Shown here: positions 50,411 through 59,314 of the stretch, piece by piece
Layout: each line of letters opens with the position of its first letter
Numbering within the stretch: the first letter of the stretch is position 1
NCBI RefSeq assembly: GCF_024298925.1
Contig: NZ_CP101283.1
Location: 1,617,001-1,681,000, forward strand
Direction of reading: 5' to 3'
Length of the DNA stretch: 64,000 bases
Origin: Phenylobacterium sp. LH3H17
GTDB taxonomy: Bacteria > Pseudomonadota > Alphaproteobacteria > Caulobacterales > Caulobacteraceae
The notes under the pieces: model-generated
The model's input: the letters and a program-made list of their open reading frames with translations, nothing else
What the model was told of the DNA's origin: nothing
Database searches by the model: none
Position numbers and translations under genes: made by a program

Positions 50411-51451
50411 ATGGCGAAGACGGCTGAGGGTCTCACGACCCGCCTGGATCCCGCGGACGAGTATCCGCACGAGCCCGGCGAGGCGAAGAACTACAATGAA
50501 AGCATGTACTTCAACGTCTTCGACCCGGTGAAGAAGACGGGCGGGTGGTTCCGCATCGGCAACCGTCCGAACGAGAACTATGCCGAGATCAGCGTCTGCA
50601 TCTATCTGCCGGACGGGCGGATCGCCTTCGCATTCGGCCGTCCGACGATCGAGGGCAACCGCGAGATGGCGGCGGGCGGCCTGAGGGTCGAGGTCGTCGA
50701 ACCCTTCAAGCGGCTGAAGGTGAGCTTTTCGGGCAAGGCGCTCCTGCTGGAGCGCCCGCTGGAGATGGCCGATCCCAAGAAGGCGTACCGCGAGAACCCG
50801 AGCGTGCCCTGCACCGTCGAACTCGACTACGAGGGCGTCTCTCCGATGTATGGCGGCGAAACCGTCAAGGCTGACGGTTCCTCGCTGGAGATCGACCCGG
50901 AGAAGTCGTTCGCCAAGGCGCACTACGAACAGCACTGCGCCGCCAAGGGCGTCGTGTCGGTCGGCGACGAGCGGTTCGAGATCTCCGGTTACGGCCTGCG
51001 CGACAAGTCGTGGGGGCCGCGCCATTGGCAGGCGATCGACTGGTACAGGTGGTGCCCGATGAACTTCTCCCGAGACTTCGGCATGATGCTGTCGGTGATC
51101 GGCGACGGGAAGGGCGGCGCCCGCCAGGGCGGCATGGTGTTCCGCGACGGGGTCTACGACCTGATCGAGGAGTGCGTCATCGATAGCGACTGGGACGAGC
51201 ACGGCTACCAGACGGCGCTCAGGGCGAAGGTGAAGACCGTCGCCGGCAAGCGCTACGAGGTCAGCGGGCGGGTGATCTCCCTGATCCCCCTGAGAAACCG
51301 CCGGAAGACGCCGGACGGGCAGGAACTGCAAACCCGGATCACCGAGGGCATGACGGAGTACCGCTGCGGCGAACTGGTGGGCTACGGGCTCAGCGAATAT
51401 CTCGACCAGATCGTGGACGGCGAGCCCAGCGGCCGGACGGCCGGGTATTAG
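50411..51451 (+). CDS. DUF7064/7065-like protein
   Basis: 346 residues, no signal peptide or TM helix; beta-rich, with NYNESMYFNVFDPVKKTGG, FRIGNRPNENYAEISVC, GYGLRDKSWGPRHWQ and TEGMTEYRCGELVGYGLSEY. This matches lipocalin-like AttH/DUF7064-type proteins of actinobacteria and alphaproteobacteria, often beside lipid, steroid or terpene degradation genes. GGGAGG lies before ATG 50411. With the AtuA neighbour it may act on a hydrophobic acyl substrate; not proven. Confidence 0.75.
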   Translation: MAKTAEGLTTRLDPADEYPHEPGEAKNYNESMYFNVFDPVKKTGGWFRIGNRPNENYAEISVCIYLPDGRIAFAFGRPTIEGNREMAAGGLRVEVVEPFKRLKVSFSGKALLLERPLEMADPKKAYRENPSVPCTVELDYEGVSPMYGGETVKADGSSLEIDPEKSFAKAHYEQHCAAKGVVSVGDERFEISGYGLRDKSWGPRHWQAIDWYRWCPMNFSRDFGMMLSVIGDGKGGARQGGMVFRDGVYDLIEECVIDSDWDEHGYQTALRAKVKTVAGKRYEVSGRVISLIPLRNRRKTPDGQELQTRITEGMTEYRCGELVGYGLSEYLDQIVDGEPSGRTAGY

Positions 51452-51638
51452 GCCGCAGTTCTGACCCTGCCGGCGATCTGCGCGCCAATGCGCCTGGTGA
51501 CCGGCCGTTGGGTGGGAGAGTGCAAGGGCGGCGTCATCGGGGTTCCGCGCCAGAACGCGCGAGCCCCGATGAGTTCGAGGCTTGGCCGGCCCAGGCCGAC
51601 GCCTGCGCCCTGGGATCTTCCCACCATCTTTGAAAAAG

Positions 51639-51714
<76 letters not shown>

Positions 51715-51809
51715 ATTCGTCGTTCGGGACCTGTCGAGCCCCGGCGGCGAGGGCGCGGAACATACGCGAAGCGCGGCCGAAAGCAAGGCGTGGGGACGAG
51801 GGAAATTAC

Positions 51810-52160
51810 ATGGCCAGGCGAGACCTCACCGGAGCGGTGAATTTCCGTTACCTGGAAGACTTCGCGCGCGGCGACGACGCCATGATCGACGAAGTCCTGG
51901 CCCTGTTTCGCGAACAGGCGGCCATGTGGTCGGGAATGCTGGATCCGGCCTCGGAGGGCTGGCGCGACGCCGTCCACACCATCAAGGGTGCGGCGCGTGG
52001 GGTGGGCGCCTTCGATCTGGGCGATGTCTGCGCCGCGGCCGAGGACTCAGGCGCTGTCGGACTCGACGCCGTGCGCGACGCCCTGGACCTGGCGCTGGCC
52101 GACATCGCCGCCTATGCCCACGAGCGGGCGATTCAGTCCCTGCGCACGCCGCGCAGCTGA
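51810..52160 (+). CDS. Hpt-domain phosphotransfer protein
   Basis: 116 residues, all-helical, with the phosphorylatable His in AVHTIKGAARGVGAFDLGD (HxxKG motif). Hpt proteins relay phosphate between receiver domains. No hybrid kinase is adjacent, so the partners are unknown; orphan Hpt proteins often link several kinases. The 3' end overlaps the convergent chorismate mutase gene by 28 bases. Confidence 0.85.
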   Translation: MARRDLTGAVNFRYLEDFARGDDAMIDEVLALFREQAAMWSGMLDPASEGWRDAVHTIKGAARGVGAFDLGDVCAAAEDSGAVGLDAVRDALDLALADIAAYAHERAIQSLRTPRS

Positions 52161-52465
52161 TCCCAGACGCCGAACTCGTAGGCGATGCAGCGGTCGATCA
52201 GCAGCCGCCACACCGGTTCGGCTATGCCTTCCGAGAGTCCCGCGTCGCGGGCGGAAGCCTTCACCTTGGCCACCACGTCCTCGATGCGGCCGGTGTCCAG
52301 CACGGTGGCGCGGTCGGTCTTGATGCGGGCGGCGGCGTCCATGTAGCGCTGGCGCTCGGCCAACAGCAGGACGAGGGCGCGGTCCAAGGCGTCGACGCCC
52401 TTGCGGACGTCGACCATGGTCTCGCAGTCGGCAGGGAGGGGCCGATCTTCGGTCAACAGGGTCAT
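52133..52465 (-). CDS. chorismate mutase (AroQ type)
   Basis: 110 residues, all-helical AroQ fold: VRKGVDALDRALVLLLAERQRY (first helix with Arg and the DxxLxxLLxxR pattern), AAARIKTDR with the Lys, and C-terminal WRLLIDRCIAYEF. It converts chorismate to prephenate for Phe and Tyr. Seems monofunctional and cytoplasmic (no signal peptide). Confidence 0.85.
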   Translation of the reverse strand: MTLLTEDRPLPADCETMVDVRKGVDALDRALVLLLAERQRYMDAAARIKTDRATVLDTGRIEDVVAKVKASARDAGLSEGIAEPVWRLLIDRCIAYEFGVWDQLRGVRRD

Positions 52466-52477
52466 GGGGCTCTAGGA

Positions 52478-53434
52478 CTAAATCCCGGCGCCATTGTCCA
52501 GGCTTCTCAGCGCGGCTTCGTGCGCCTCGGCCTCGGCGGCGATCCAATTGATGAACGCCTTCACCTGCGGCAGGCGGCCCTTGGCCTTCGGATGGACCAC
52601 GTAATAGGCGAAATCCACGTTGGTCGTGATGTCCAGCGGGGTGATCAGCCGGCCGGCGTCCAGGTCGGCCTGGGCCAGGGTGCGCTTGGCCAGGGCGACG
52701 CCGCGGCCGTTGAGCGCCGCCTCGATCACCAGGCTCGATTGATTGAACCGCGGGCCACGGGCGCCGTCGATGCTTCGAAGGCCCCGCGCCGCCAGCCACA
52801 TGGTCCAGTCTGGGCAGGAGTCGTCGGGCTCGGGCGATCCGTCGTGCAGCAGGATGTGGTTGGCGAGATCGGCGGGGGTGTTCAGGGGCTGGGCTTCGGC
52901 CAGGGCCGGGCTGAGGACTGGGATCACGGTCTCGCCGATCAGCCGGCGGACCTCCAGGCCCGGATAGCGGCCGGCGCCGTAGCGGATGGCCACATCCACC
53001 TCGCCGGCGGTCAGATCGACCAGTTCCAGGCCGGCCGACAGCCAGACGTCGACCTGCGGATGGAGTTCCTCGAACCGTCCCAGGCGCGGAACCAGCCACT
53101 TGGCGGCGAAGGAGGGGGCGGCCGTGAGGGTCAGGCGCCGACCGTCCACGGCGGCGGTCAGCATGGACGCGGCCTCGGCCAGGCGGTCGAAGGCCTCGCG
53201 CAGGGCTGGCAGGGCGGTCTGGGCCGCGTCGGTCAGCAACAGGCCCTTGGGCGTACGCTTGAACAGCGCCGCGCCCACATAGTCCTCAAGGTTTTGAATC
53301 TGCTGGCTGACCGCGCCGGGCGTCACCGAAAGCTCGTCGGCGGCGCGTGAGAAATTCAGGTGCCGTGCGGCGGCCTCGAACGCCCGCAGGGCGTTGAGCG
53401 GCGGCAAACGGCGGCGCTCAGTGTTTCTCTCCAT
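52478..53434 (-). CDS. LysR-family transcriptional regulator (GcvA-like)
   Basis: 318 residues: N-terminal wHTH (LPPLNALRAFEAAARHLNFS, TPGAVSQQIQNLEDYVG) and a type 2 periplasmic-binding-like effector domain (LTLTAAPSFAAKWLVPRL). The GcvA/AmpR-like subgroup often controls a divergent gene. ATG 53434 has AGGA seven bases upstream; the longer frame lacks one. It is divergent from the sulfur operon across a 178-base gap (53435-53612) and is its likely regulator. Confidence 0.88.
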   Translation of the reverse strand: MERNTERRRLPPLNALRAFEAAARHLNFSRAADELSVTPGAVSQQIQNLEDYVGAALFKRTPKGLLLTDAAQTALPALREAFDRLAEAASMLTAAVDGRRLTLTAAPSFAAKWLVPRLGRFEELHPQVDVWLSAGLELVDLTAGEVDVAIRYGAGRYPGLEVRRLIGETVIPVLSPALAEAQPLNTPADLANHILLHDGSPEPDDSCPDWTMWLAARGLRSIDGARGPRFNQSSLVIEAALNGRGVALAKRTLAQADLDAGRLITPLDITTNVDFAYYVVHPKAKGRLPQVKAFINWIAAEAEAHEAALRSLDNGAGI

Positions 53435-53612
53435 CAAGTTTTCCTGACAGCCCCGGCAGAAGTCCTTGGGTTGCGAATTGGGGCCTCGGCGACCAGTTTG
53501 CAACCGTCCGCAGTCGTATCGGCCCTTTTCGTCGGCGGGCAAACCGGCGGGGCGGGCGCCAGCCCGTCCCGCTCCGATTCCAGAGTTTTAGCCTTTAGAG
53601 AACCTAAAGCCT

Positions 53613-54461
53613 ATGTCCCAAGATGAGCCCAAGGCGAAGGAGACCAAGCGCCTCGTCGTCATCGGCGGACGGGGCGATCGCGCGGCCGGGACCGTCTGGC
53701 TGGTGGGCGCGGGTCCCGGCGATCCTGAACTGTTGACGGTCAAGGCCCTGAAGGTCCTGCAGACCGCCGACGTGGTGGTGCATGACGGCCTGGTCTCCGA
53801 CGAGATCCTCGACCTGGCGCCCTCGCGGGCGCGGCGGATCTCGGTGGCCAAGCGCAAGTCGCGCCACTCCTACGCCCAGGATGACATCAACAGGATGCTG
53901 GTCGCCTTCGCCCACGACGGCCTGACCGTCGTGCGGCTGAAGGGCGGCGACCCGTTCATCTTCGGCCGGGGCGGCGAGGAGCTCGAGGCCTGCCGCGAAG
54001 CGGGCGTGGCGTGCAAGGTCGTCCCCGGGGTCACCTCGGCGCTCGCCGCCGCCGCCGGCGCCGGCGCGCCGCTCACCCATCGCGGCTCGGCCCAGGCGGT
54101 GACCTTCGTCACCGGCCATGCCTCGACGGGGCAGGTTCCGGACCTGGACTGGGATAGCCTGGCCAAGGCCAACCAGACCGTCGTGATCTATATGGGCGTT
54201 TCGACCGCGGCGGGGATCTCCGCGCGGCTGATCGACGCCGGTCGCGCGGCCTCGACCCCGGCCTTGATCGTCGAGAACGCCAGCCGCGCCGACGAGCGCC
54301 GTATCGTCACCACGCTTTCCGGTCTCCCCGAGGCCGCGGCGGAGGTGGCCGGACCGGCGCTTCTGATCGTCGGCGAGGCCATGGCGCTGGCTCAGGCCGG
54401 GACCGCCGAACTTGTCTCACACGTCGAAGCTCGCGGCCGCGAGCGGGGAGCGAAGTCTTGA
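53613..54461 (+). CDS. cobA: uroporphyrinogen-III C-methyltransferase
   Basis: 282 residues: GTVWLVGAGPGDPELLTVKAL (SAM-binding loop), VVHDGLVSDEILDL, VRLKGGDPFIFGRGGEE and VVPGVTSALAAAA. It makes precorrin-2 for sirohaem, the cofactor of the sulfite reductase two genes on. The N-terminal 27 residues are extra compared with the shortest forms; no oxidase/ferrochelatase (CysG) domain is fused. The ribosome site is weak. It overlaps the next TTG start (TTGA). Confidence 0.93.
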   Translation: MSQDEPKAKETKRLVVIGGRGDRAAGTVWLVGAGPGDPELLTVKALKVLQTADVVVHDGLVSDEILDLAPSRARRISVAKRKSRHSYAQDDINRMLVAFAHDGLTVVRLKGGDPFIFGRGGEELEACREAGVACKVVPGVTSALAAAAGAGAPLTHRGSAQAVTFVTGHASTGQVPDLDWDSLAKANQTVVIYMGVSTAAGISARLIDAGRAASTPALIVENASRADERRIVTTLSGLPEAAAEVAGPALLIVGEAMALAQAGTAELVSHVEARGRERGAKS

Positions 54462-54814
54462 AAGCCCTGACCGCAAACCGCCTGGACGACGGCGAGGTGG
54501 TGTTCTGGAAAGCCGGGCGCTGGGTCGAGCGGTTCGCCGAGGCCGAGCTGTTCGCCGGCGCGGAGACCGGCGAGGTGGCCGAAGCCCACGCCAAGAACCA
54601 GCCGACTGTTGTTGTGGACGCCTATCTGATCGATCTGGTTGAGAGCGAGGGCCTGTGGGCGCCGCTCAGCTACCGCGAACGCATCCGGGCGCTCGGCCCC
54701 ACCAATCACCTCGGACACGGCAAGCAGGCCGAGGGCGGCGCGGCCATCCAGGCTCTGCAACACGCCTCCGGCGCGGCGCGCTCGACCGGCCGCGTCAACC
54801 TGATCAAGCGCTAG
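54458..54814 (+). CDS. DUF2849 protein
   Basis: 118 residues: MKALTANRLDDGEVVFW, then DAYLIDLVESEGLWAPLSYRERIRALGP. DUF2849 genes lie between cobA and cysI in many alphaproteobacteria, so a role in sulfite reduction is likely but unspecified. The start is TTG, coupled to the cobA stop. The next gene follows after 15 bases. Confidence 0.9.
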   Translation: MKALTANRLDDGEVVFWKAGRWVERFAEAELFAGAETGEVAEAHAKNQPTVVVDAYLIDLVESEGLWAPLSYRERIRALGPTNHLGHGKQAEGGAAIQALQHASGAARSTGRVNLIKR

Positions 54815-54829
54815 GAGAGGAGGGAGCCA

Positions 54830-56485
54830 ATGTACCAGTACGACACCCTCGATAAAGAATTCCTGGCCGACCGCGCCGCCGAGTTCCGCGAACAGGTCGG
54901 CCGCCGGCTGGCCGGTGAGATCACCGAGGACCAGTTCAAGCCGATCCGGCTGATGAACGGCCTCTATCTGCAGCTTCACGCCTACATGCTGCGGGTGGCG
55001 ATCCCCTATGGCTCGCTGAACCCGACCCAGATGCGCGCCCTCGCCGAGATCGGCCGCAAGTACGACAAGGGCTACGGCCACTTCACCACGCGCCAGAACC
55101 TGCAGTTCCACTGGATCAAGCTGGCCGATACGCCGGCGATCCTGGACGAGCTGGCGGCGGTGGACATGCACGCCATCCAGACCAGCGGCAACTGCATCCG
55201 TAACGTCACCGCCGACCCCTATGCCGGCGCGACGGCCGAAGAGATCGACGATCCTCGCGTCTGGTCCGAGGCGATCCGCCAATGGTCAAGCCTGCACCCG
55301 GAATTCTCGTTCCTGCCGCGCAAGTTCAAGATCGCCATCACGGCCTCGGCCAAGGACCGCACGGCGGCCAAGGTGCATGATATCGGCCTGATGGTCCGTC
55401 GCGCCCGCGACGGGACCCTGGGCTTCGAGGTGATCGTCGGCGGCGGCCTGGGGCGCACGCCATATGTCGGCCCGACCATCCGCGAGTTCCTGCCCGCCAA
55501 CCGTCTGTTCTCGTACCTGGAAGCTGTGCTGCGGGTCTACAATCGCCACGGCCGGCGCGACAACAGCTACAAGGCCCGGATCAAGATCCTGGTCGCAGCC
55601 TTGGGGGCCGAGGAGTTCGCCCGCCAGGTGGAGGTCGAGTGGGAGAAGGTAGGCGCCGCCGGCGACCTGCCCGACACGGAGATCGCCCGCATCCGCGGCG
55701 CCTTCGCCCCCACCAGCTTCGACACCCTGGTCAACCGCTCGGAGGCCTTCGAGGAGGCCAAGGCGGCTGATCCGATCTTCGCGCGCTGGGCGCGCAACAA
55801 CCTGCGACCGCACAAGCGTCCCGGCTATTCCATCGTCGAGATCTCGCTGAAGGGCATCGGCGACACGCCGGGCGACGCCAGCTCCGACCAGATGGACCTT
55901 GTGGCCGACCTGGCCGAACGCTACGGCCAGGACGACATCCGGGTGACCCACGAGCAGAACCTGGTCCTGCCGCACGTGAAGCTGGACGACCTCGCCGTCG
56001 TCCACGCCGAGCTGCAGCGCGCCGGTCTGGCGACGCCGAACGTCAACCTGATCTCCGACATTATCGCCTGCCCGGGGCTGGACTACTGCGCGCTCGCCAA
56101 CGCCCGGGCGATCCCGATCGCTCAGGACATCGCGCGCAAGTTCGAGAACCAGGACCGCGCCGAGCTGATCGGCGAGCTGAAGATCAAGATCAGCGGCTGC
56201 ATCAACGCGTGCGGCCACCACCACATCGGCCATATCGGCATCCTGGGCGTCGATAAGAAGGGCGAGGAGTTCTACCAGCTCACCCTGGGCGGCTCCGGCG
56301 CCGAGGATGCGGCGGTGGGCTCCATGCTGGGTCCCGCCCTGCCGGCCAACCGGGTGGCCGAGGCCATCGACGTCCTGGTCGACGTCTATCTGCGCGAACG
56401 CCAGGGCGAAGAACGCTTCCTCGACACCGTGCGCCGCACCGGCGTCGCCCCGTTCAAGGAGGCCGTCTATGCCGACGCGAATTAA
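54830..56485 (+). CDS. cysI: assimilatory sulfite (nitrite/sulfite) reductase
   Basis: 551 residues, two ferredoxin-like half-domains and two sirohaem/[4Fe-4S] domains. Cluster cysteines: CPGLDYC and GCINACGHH (CxxxxxC...CxxxC). Basic substrate residues are in HFTTRQNLQFHWIKL. It reduces sulfite (possibly nitrite) by six electrons to sulfide. The neighbours CysH and DUF934 favour sulfite. AGGAGGGAGCC precedes ATG 54830. It overlaps the DUF934 gene by 17 bases. Confidence 0.94.
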   Translation: MYQYDTLDKEFLADRAAEFREQVGRRLAGEITEDQFKPIRLMNGLYLQLHAYMLRVAIPYGSLNPTQMRALAEIGRKYDKGYGHFTTRQNLQFHWIKLADTPAILDELAAVDMHAIQTSGNCIRNVTADPYAGATAEEIDDPRVWSEAIRQWSSLHPEFSFLPRKFKIAITASAKDRTAAKVHDIGLMVRRARDGTLGFEVIVGGGLGRTPYVGPTIREFLPANRLFSYLEAVLRVYNRHGRRDNSYKARIKILVAALGAEEFARQVEVEWEKVGAAGDLPDTEIARIRGAFAPTSFDTLVNRSEAFEEAKAADPIFARWARNNLRPHKRPGYSIVEISLKGIGDTPGDASSDQMDLVADLAERYGQDDIRVTHEQNLVLPHVKLDDLAVVHAELQRAGLATPNVNLISDIIACPGLDYCALANARAIPIAQDIARKFENQDRAELIGELKIKISGCINACGHHHIGHIGILGVDKKGEEFYQLTLGGSGAEDAAVGSMLGPALPANRVAEAIDVLVDVYLRERQGEERFLDTVRRTGVAPFKEAVYADAN

Positions 56486-56969
56486 GCTCCAGTCCGACGG
56501 GACTTTCGTCCTGGCCGAGGACCCCTTCACCCACGTCGGCGACGACGAGGGCCTGCCTCCCGGCGACGTGATCATCTCGCTGACCCGCTTCCAGTCGGAT
56601 GGCGACCGGCTGTTGTCGGAAGGTCGTTCGGTGGGAGTGCGCATCGAACCGGCCGAGGAGGTCGAGACCCTGGCCTACGACCTGCCGCGGATCGCCGTGG
56701 TGGCGGTGGCCTTCCCCAAGTACCGCGACGGGCGAGCCTATACGGCCGCTCGGCTGCTGCGGGAGCGCTACGGGTTCAAGGGCGAAATCCGCGCCGTGGG
56801 CGATGTCCTGCGCGAACAGGCGGGCTTCATGGTCCGAACCGGCATGGACGCCTTCGAACCCGCCGACGGTTCGACCCCCGAGCAGTGGGCCCACGTCGCC
56901 CACCGTCAACGTCATGTCTATCAGCGCGCCGCCGACGGCCGGCTTCCGGCCTTCGCGGAACGGGAGTGA
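56469..56969 (+). CDS. DUF934 protein
   Basis: 166 residues: RIAVVAVAFPKYRDGRAYTAARLLRERYGF and GEIRAVGDVLREQAGFMVRTGMDAFE in outline (FPKYRDGRAYT, GFMVRTGMDAF). Known only as an oxidoreductase-associated protein of cysI-cysH operons; it may assist electron delivery or assembly of the reductase. The frame starts within cysI, and its TGA overlaps the CysH ATG (TGATG). Confidence 0.9.
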   Translation: MPTRIKLQSDGTFVLAEDPFTHVGDDEGLPPGDVIISLTRFQSDGDRLLSEGRSVGVRIEPAEEVETLAYDLPRIAVVAVAFPKYRDGRAYTAARLLRERYGFKGEIRAVGDVLREQAGFMVRTGMDAFEPADGSTPEQWAHVAHRQRHVYQRAADGRLPAFAERE

Positions 56970-57712
56970 TGAGTATGGCTTTCGATAATGTCGAGCGCCC
57001 GTCGCTCGCCGCCCGCCTGGACGCCGAGTTGCGCCACGCCCACCCGGTGACGGTGCTGGAGTCGGCGGTCGAGGCCTTCGGCGACAGGCTGGCCCTGGTC
57101 TCGTCCTTCGGGGCGGAATCGGTGGTGCTGCTGCACATGATCTCGAAGATCAAGCCGGACACGCCGGTGCTGTTCCTCGACACCGGTATGCTGTTCGGCC
57201 AGACCCTCGACTACCGGAAGACCCTGGCGTCCAAGCTCGGCCTCACCGACGTGCGCGACCTGCGTCCGCACTATCAGGACCTGGCCACCACCGATCCCGA
57301 CGCCAAGCTCTGGCAGACCGACACCGACGCCTGCTGCAATATCCGCAAGGTGATCCCGCTGGATCGCGCCTTGGCCGATTTCGACGCCTGGATCACCGGC
57401 CGCAAGCGCTTCCATGGGGGCGACCGTCTGTCGCTGCCGGTGGTGGAGCCCGCGGAGACCCAGGTGAAATTCAATCCCCTGGCCAACTGGGGCAAGGCCG
57501 AGCTCGACGCCTATATGGCCGAGCATGACCTGCCGGCCCATCCGCTTGTGGCGCAAGGCTTTCCGTCCATCGGCTGCTGGCCCTGCACCAAGCCGGTGGA
57601 GGAGGGCGAGGACGTCCGCGCCGGCCGCTGGGCGGGCCAGGACAAGACCGAGTGCGGCATCCACGTCGCCCGCGCGCCCGGCGCCGTCACCAATGTCGGC
57701 GGCGACATCTAG
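56969..57712 (+). CDS. cysH: phosphoadenylyl/adenylyl-sulfate reductase
   Basis: 247 residues of the PAPS/APS reductase family: SSFGAESVVLLHMI (P-loop-like), FLDTGMLFGQTLDY, and cluster cysteines CC in DACCNIRK with GCWPCTKP, plus catalytic Cys in ECGIH. The CC...CxxC pair indicates the [4Fe-4S] APS-reducing type. It makes sulfite, the CysI substrate. ATG 56969 is coupled to the upstream stop; ATG 56975 (MAFDN), with GGAG eight bases upstream, is an equally good start. Confidence 0.93.
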   Translation: MSMAFDNVERPSLAARLDAELRHAHPVTVLESAVEAFGDRLALVSSFGAESVVLLHMISKIKPDTPVLFLDTGMLFGQTLDYRKTLASKLGLTDVRDLRPHYQDLATTDPDAKLWQTDTDACCNIRKVIPLDRALADFDAWITGRKRFHGGDRLSLPVVEPAETQVKFNPLANWGKAELDAYMAEHDLPAHPLVAQGFPSIGCWPCTKPVEEGEDVRAGRWAGQDKTECGIHVARAPGAVTNVGGDI

Positions 57713-57737
57713 GCCGCCGATCAGCTAAAGACGCATC

Positions 57738-58550
57738 ATGACGCAGACCATCGCCCCGGCCGCGCCGGCCAAGAAAGCCGGCGCCTTCTTCACCGAGACC
57801 GTCACCTGGGTCCAGCACTGGACGCCGGAACTGTTCTCGTTCCGCACCACCCGCGACCCGACCCTGCGCTTCCAGAGCGGCCAGTTCCTCATGGTTGGCC
57901 TGGAGGTCGACGGCAAGCCGCTGGTGCGCGCCTATTCGGTGGCCTCGCCCGCCTGGCATGACGGGCTGGAATTCTATTCGATCAAGGTCCAGGACGGCCC
58001 GCTGACCTCGCGCCTGCAGAAGATCAAGGTGGGCGACCAGGTGCTGATCGGCCGCAAGCCCACCGGCACCCTGGTGCTGGACGGCCTCAAGCCCGGAAAA
58101 CGTCTCTACATGCTGGGCACCGGCACCGGCCTGGCGCCCTGGCTCTCCCTGGCCCGGGATCCGGAGGTCTATGACCGGTTCGAACAGGTCATCGTCACCC
58201 ACACGGTGCGCGCCGTCGCCGACCTGAACTACCGCGAGTTGTTCGAGCACGACCTGGCGCAGGACGAGATCCTCAGCGAGGTGATCGGGGGTAAGCTCAC
58301 CTACTACCCGACCGTGACCCGCGAGCCGTTCAAGACCCAGGGCCGGATCACGACGCTCATCGAGTCCGGGAAGCTGTTCGAGGACCTGGGCCTTCCGCCC
58401 CTGGACCCGGCCGTCGACCGCCTGATGCTGTGCGGCGGGCCCTCGGTGCTGGCCGACCTCAAGGCGCTGCTGGAAGCCCGCGGCTATGTGGAAGGCTCCC
58501 TGGCCAACCCCGGCGACTACGTCCTGGAACGCGCCTTCGTCGAGACCTGA
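57738..58550 (+). CDS. fpr: ferredoxin--NADP+ reductase
   Basis: 270 residues: FAD-binding barrel with RAYSVASPAWHDGLEFYSIK, and NADP domain with LGTGTGLAPWLSLA and MLCGGPSVLADLKALLE, ending in the bacterial Fpr-style VLERAFVET. It reduces ferredoxin with NADPH and is probably the electron source for CysI. Last gene of the sulfur operon, 25 bases after cysH. A repeat region follows directly. Confidence 0.93.
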   Translation: MTQTIAPAAPAKKAGAFFTETVTWVQHWTPELFSFRTTRDPTLRFQSGQFLMVGLEVDGKPLVRAYSVASPAWHDGLEFYSIKVQDGPLTSRLQKIKVGDQVLIGRKPTGTLVLDGLKPGKRLYMLGTGTGLAPWLSLARDPEVYDRFEQVIVTHTVRAVADLNYRELFEHDLAQDEILSEVIGGKLTYYPTVTREPFKTQGRITTLIESGKLFEDLGLPPLDPAVDRLMLCGGPSVLADLKALLEARGYVEGSLANPGDYVLERAFVET

Positions 58551-58560
58551 GAGCTTCTAG

Positions 58561-58678
58561 ATCCTCCCCCTCTGGGGGAGGGGGACCGCGAAGCGGTGGA
58601 GGGGGTTGAAGCCCCAAACAAGAGTCAAAGTCCCCCTCAGTCGGCCACTCGGCCGACAGCTCCCCCAGATGGGGAGCA
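58561..58678. repeat. inverted pair of palindromic intergenic repeats
   Basis: Two copies of the same compound palindrome face each other. Left copy: CCTCCCCC-TCT-GGGGGAGG (58563-58581), then ACCGC-GAA-GCGGT. Right copy, inverted: GTCGGCC-ACTC-GGCCGAC (58640-58657) and CTCCCC-CAGAT-GGGGAG. Elements of this look (CCCCCTCTGGGGGAGG with a CGCGAAGCG stem) are dispersed in Caulobacterales genomes, from memory. Placed after fpr, it can act as bidirectional terminator. The right copy runs into the 3' end of the AAA ATPase gene. Confidence 0.75.
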
Positions 58679-59224
58679 ATTGGCAGAGACTTGATCGACG
58701 ACCTTCAACACGAACGCGGCGCGGTCCTCGACGCTGGCCAGGGGGAGGATCACCGGCTCGTAGCCCAGCTCGCGGCAGGCGCCGAGTATGAGGTTGTGGA
58801 CCTGCAGGGCCTCGTCGAAAGTCTGTTTTCTTTCAGTGTCCTGGCCGTAGATCTTGCGCCATGGCGGCGGCACGAAGACCGTCCTGTTGTAGCGCCGTGT
58901 CCTGAGCGACTCGAGATGCCAGGGCGGCGGGGTGAAGTGCGGTCCGCCGGTGTCGGGAATGCCGCGGTCGAAGAACACCCGCTCTTGCACATCGATCATC
59001 GAATCGAAGATGGCGATGTCCTCCCGCGCCGTGCGTTCGCCATAGGCCTGGACGTCAAGCCAGGGCAGGGCGGAGCCGCCCGCGGCGACCTCCTCGCGGA
59101 TCACCCGGCGATGGGTCTCCTCGACACAGCGCTCGCCGCGGCTCCGCAGATGCTCGATCAGCGTGGTCTTGCCCACGCCGGGGCCTCCGGTGAACAGGAA
59201 GAAGTTCGGTTTCGAGATGATCAT
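58637..59224 (-). CDS. AAA-family ATPase (AAA_28/NadR-like)
   Basis: 195 residues with Walker A TGGPGVGKTTLIEHL, and FFDRGIPDT as the Walker B/DxxG-like part. The family includes NadR-like kinases and triphosphatase-associated ATPases; substrate unknown. ATG 59224 has GAGG six bases upstream. The final 14 residues (NCSPSGGAVGRVAD) and the stop are encoded by the right copy of the palindromic repeat, so the native C-terminus was probably replaced when the repeat inserted. Confidence 0.82.
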   Translation of the reverse strand: MIISKPNFFLFTGGPGVGKTTLIEHLRSRGERCVEETHRRVIREEVAAGGSALPWLDVQAYGERTAREDIAIFDSMIDVQERVFFDRGIPDTGGPHFTPPPWHLESLRTRRYNRTVFVPPPWRKIYGQDTERKQTFDEALQVHNLILGACRELGYEPVILPLASVEDRAAFVLKVVDQVSANCSPSGGAVGRVAD

Positions 59225-59314
59225 GGATGTCCTCAAGCCATGGAGGTTCGCGCCAGCGCGAGGCGGCGGCGTTGGGTCAGGCCTGGGGAAATGTGTCGGG
59301 CGTCGACGCCGGCC

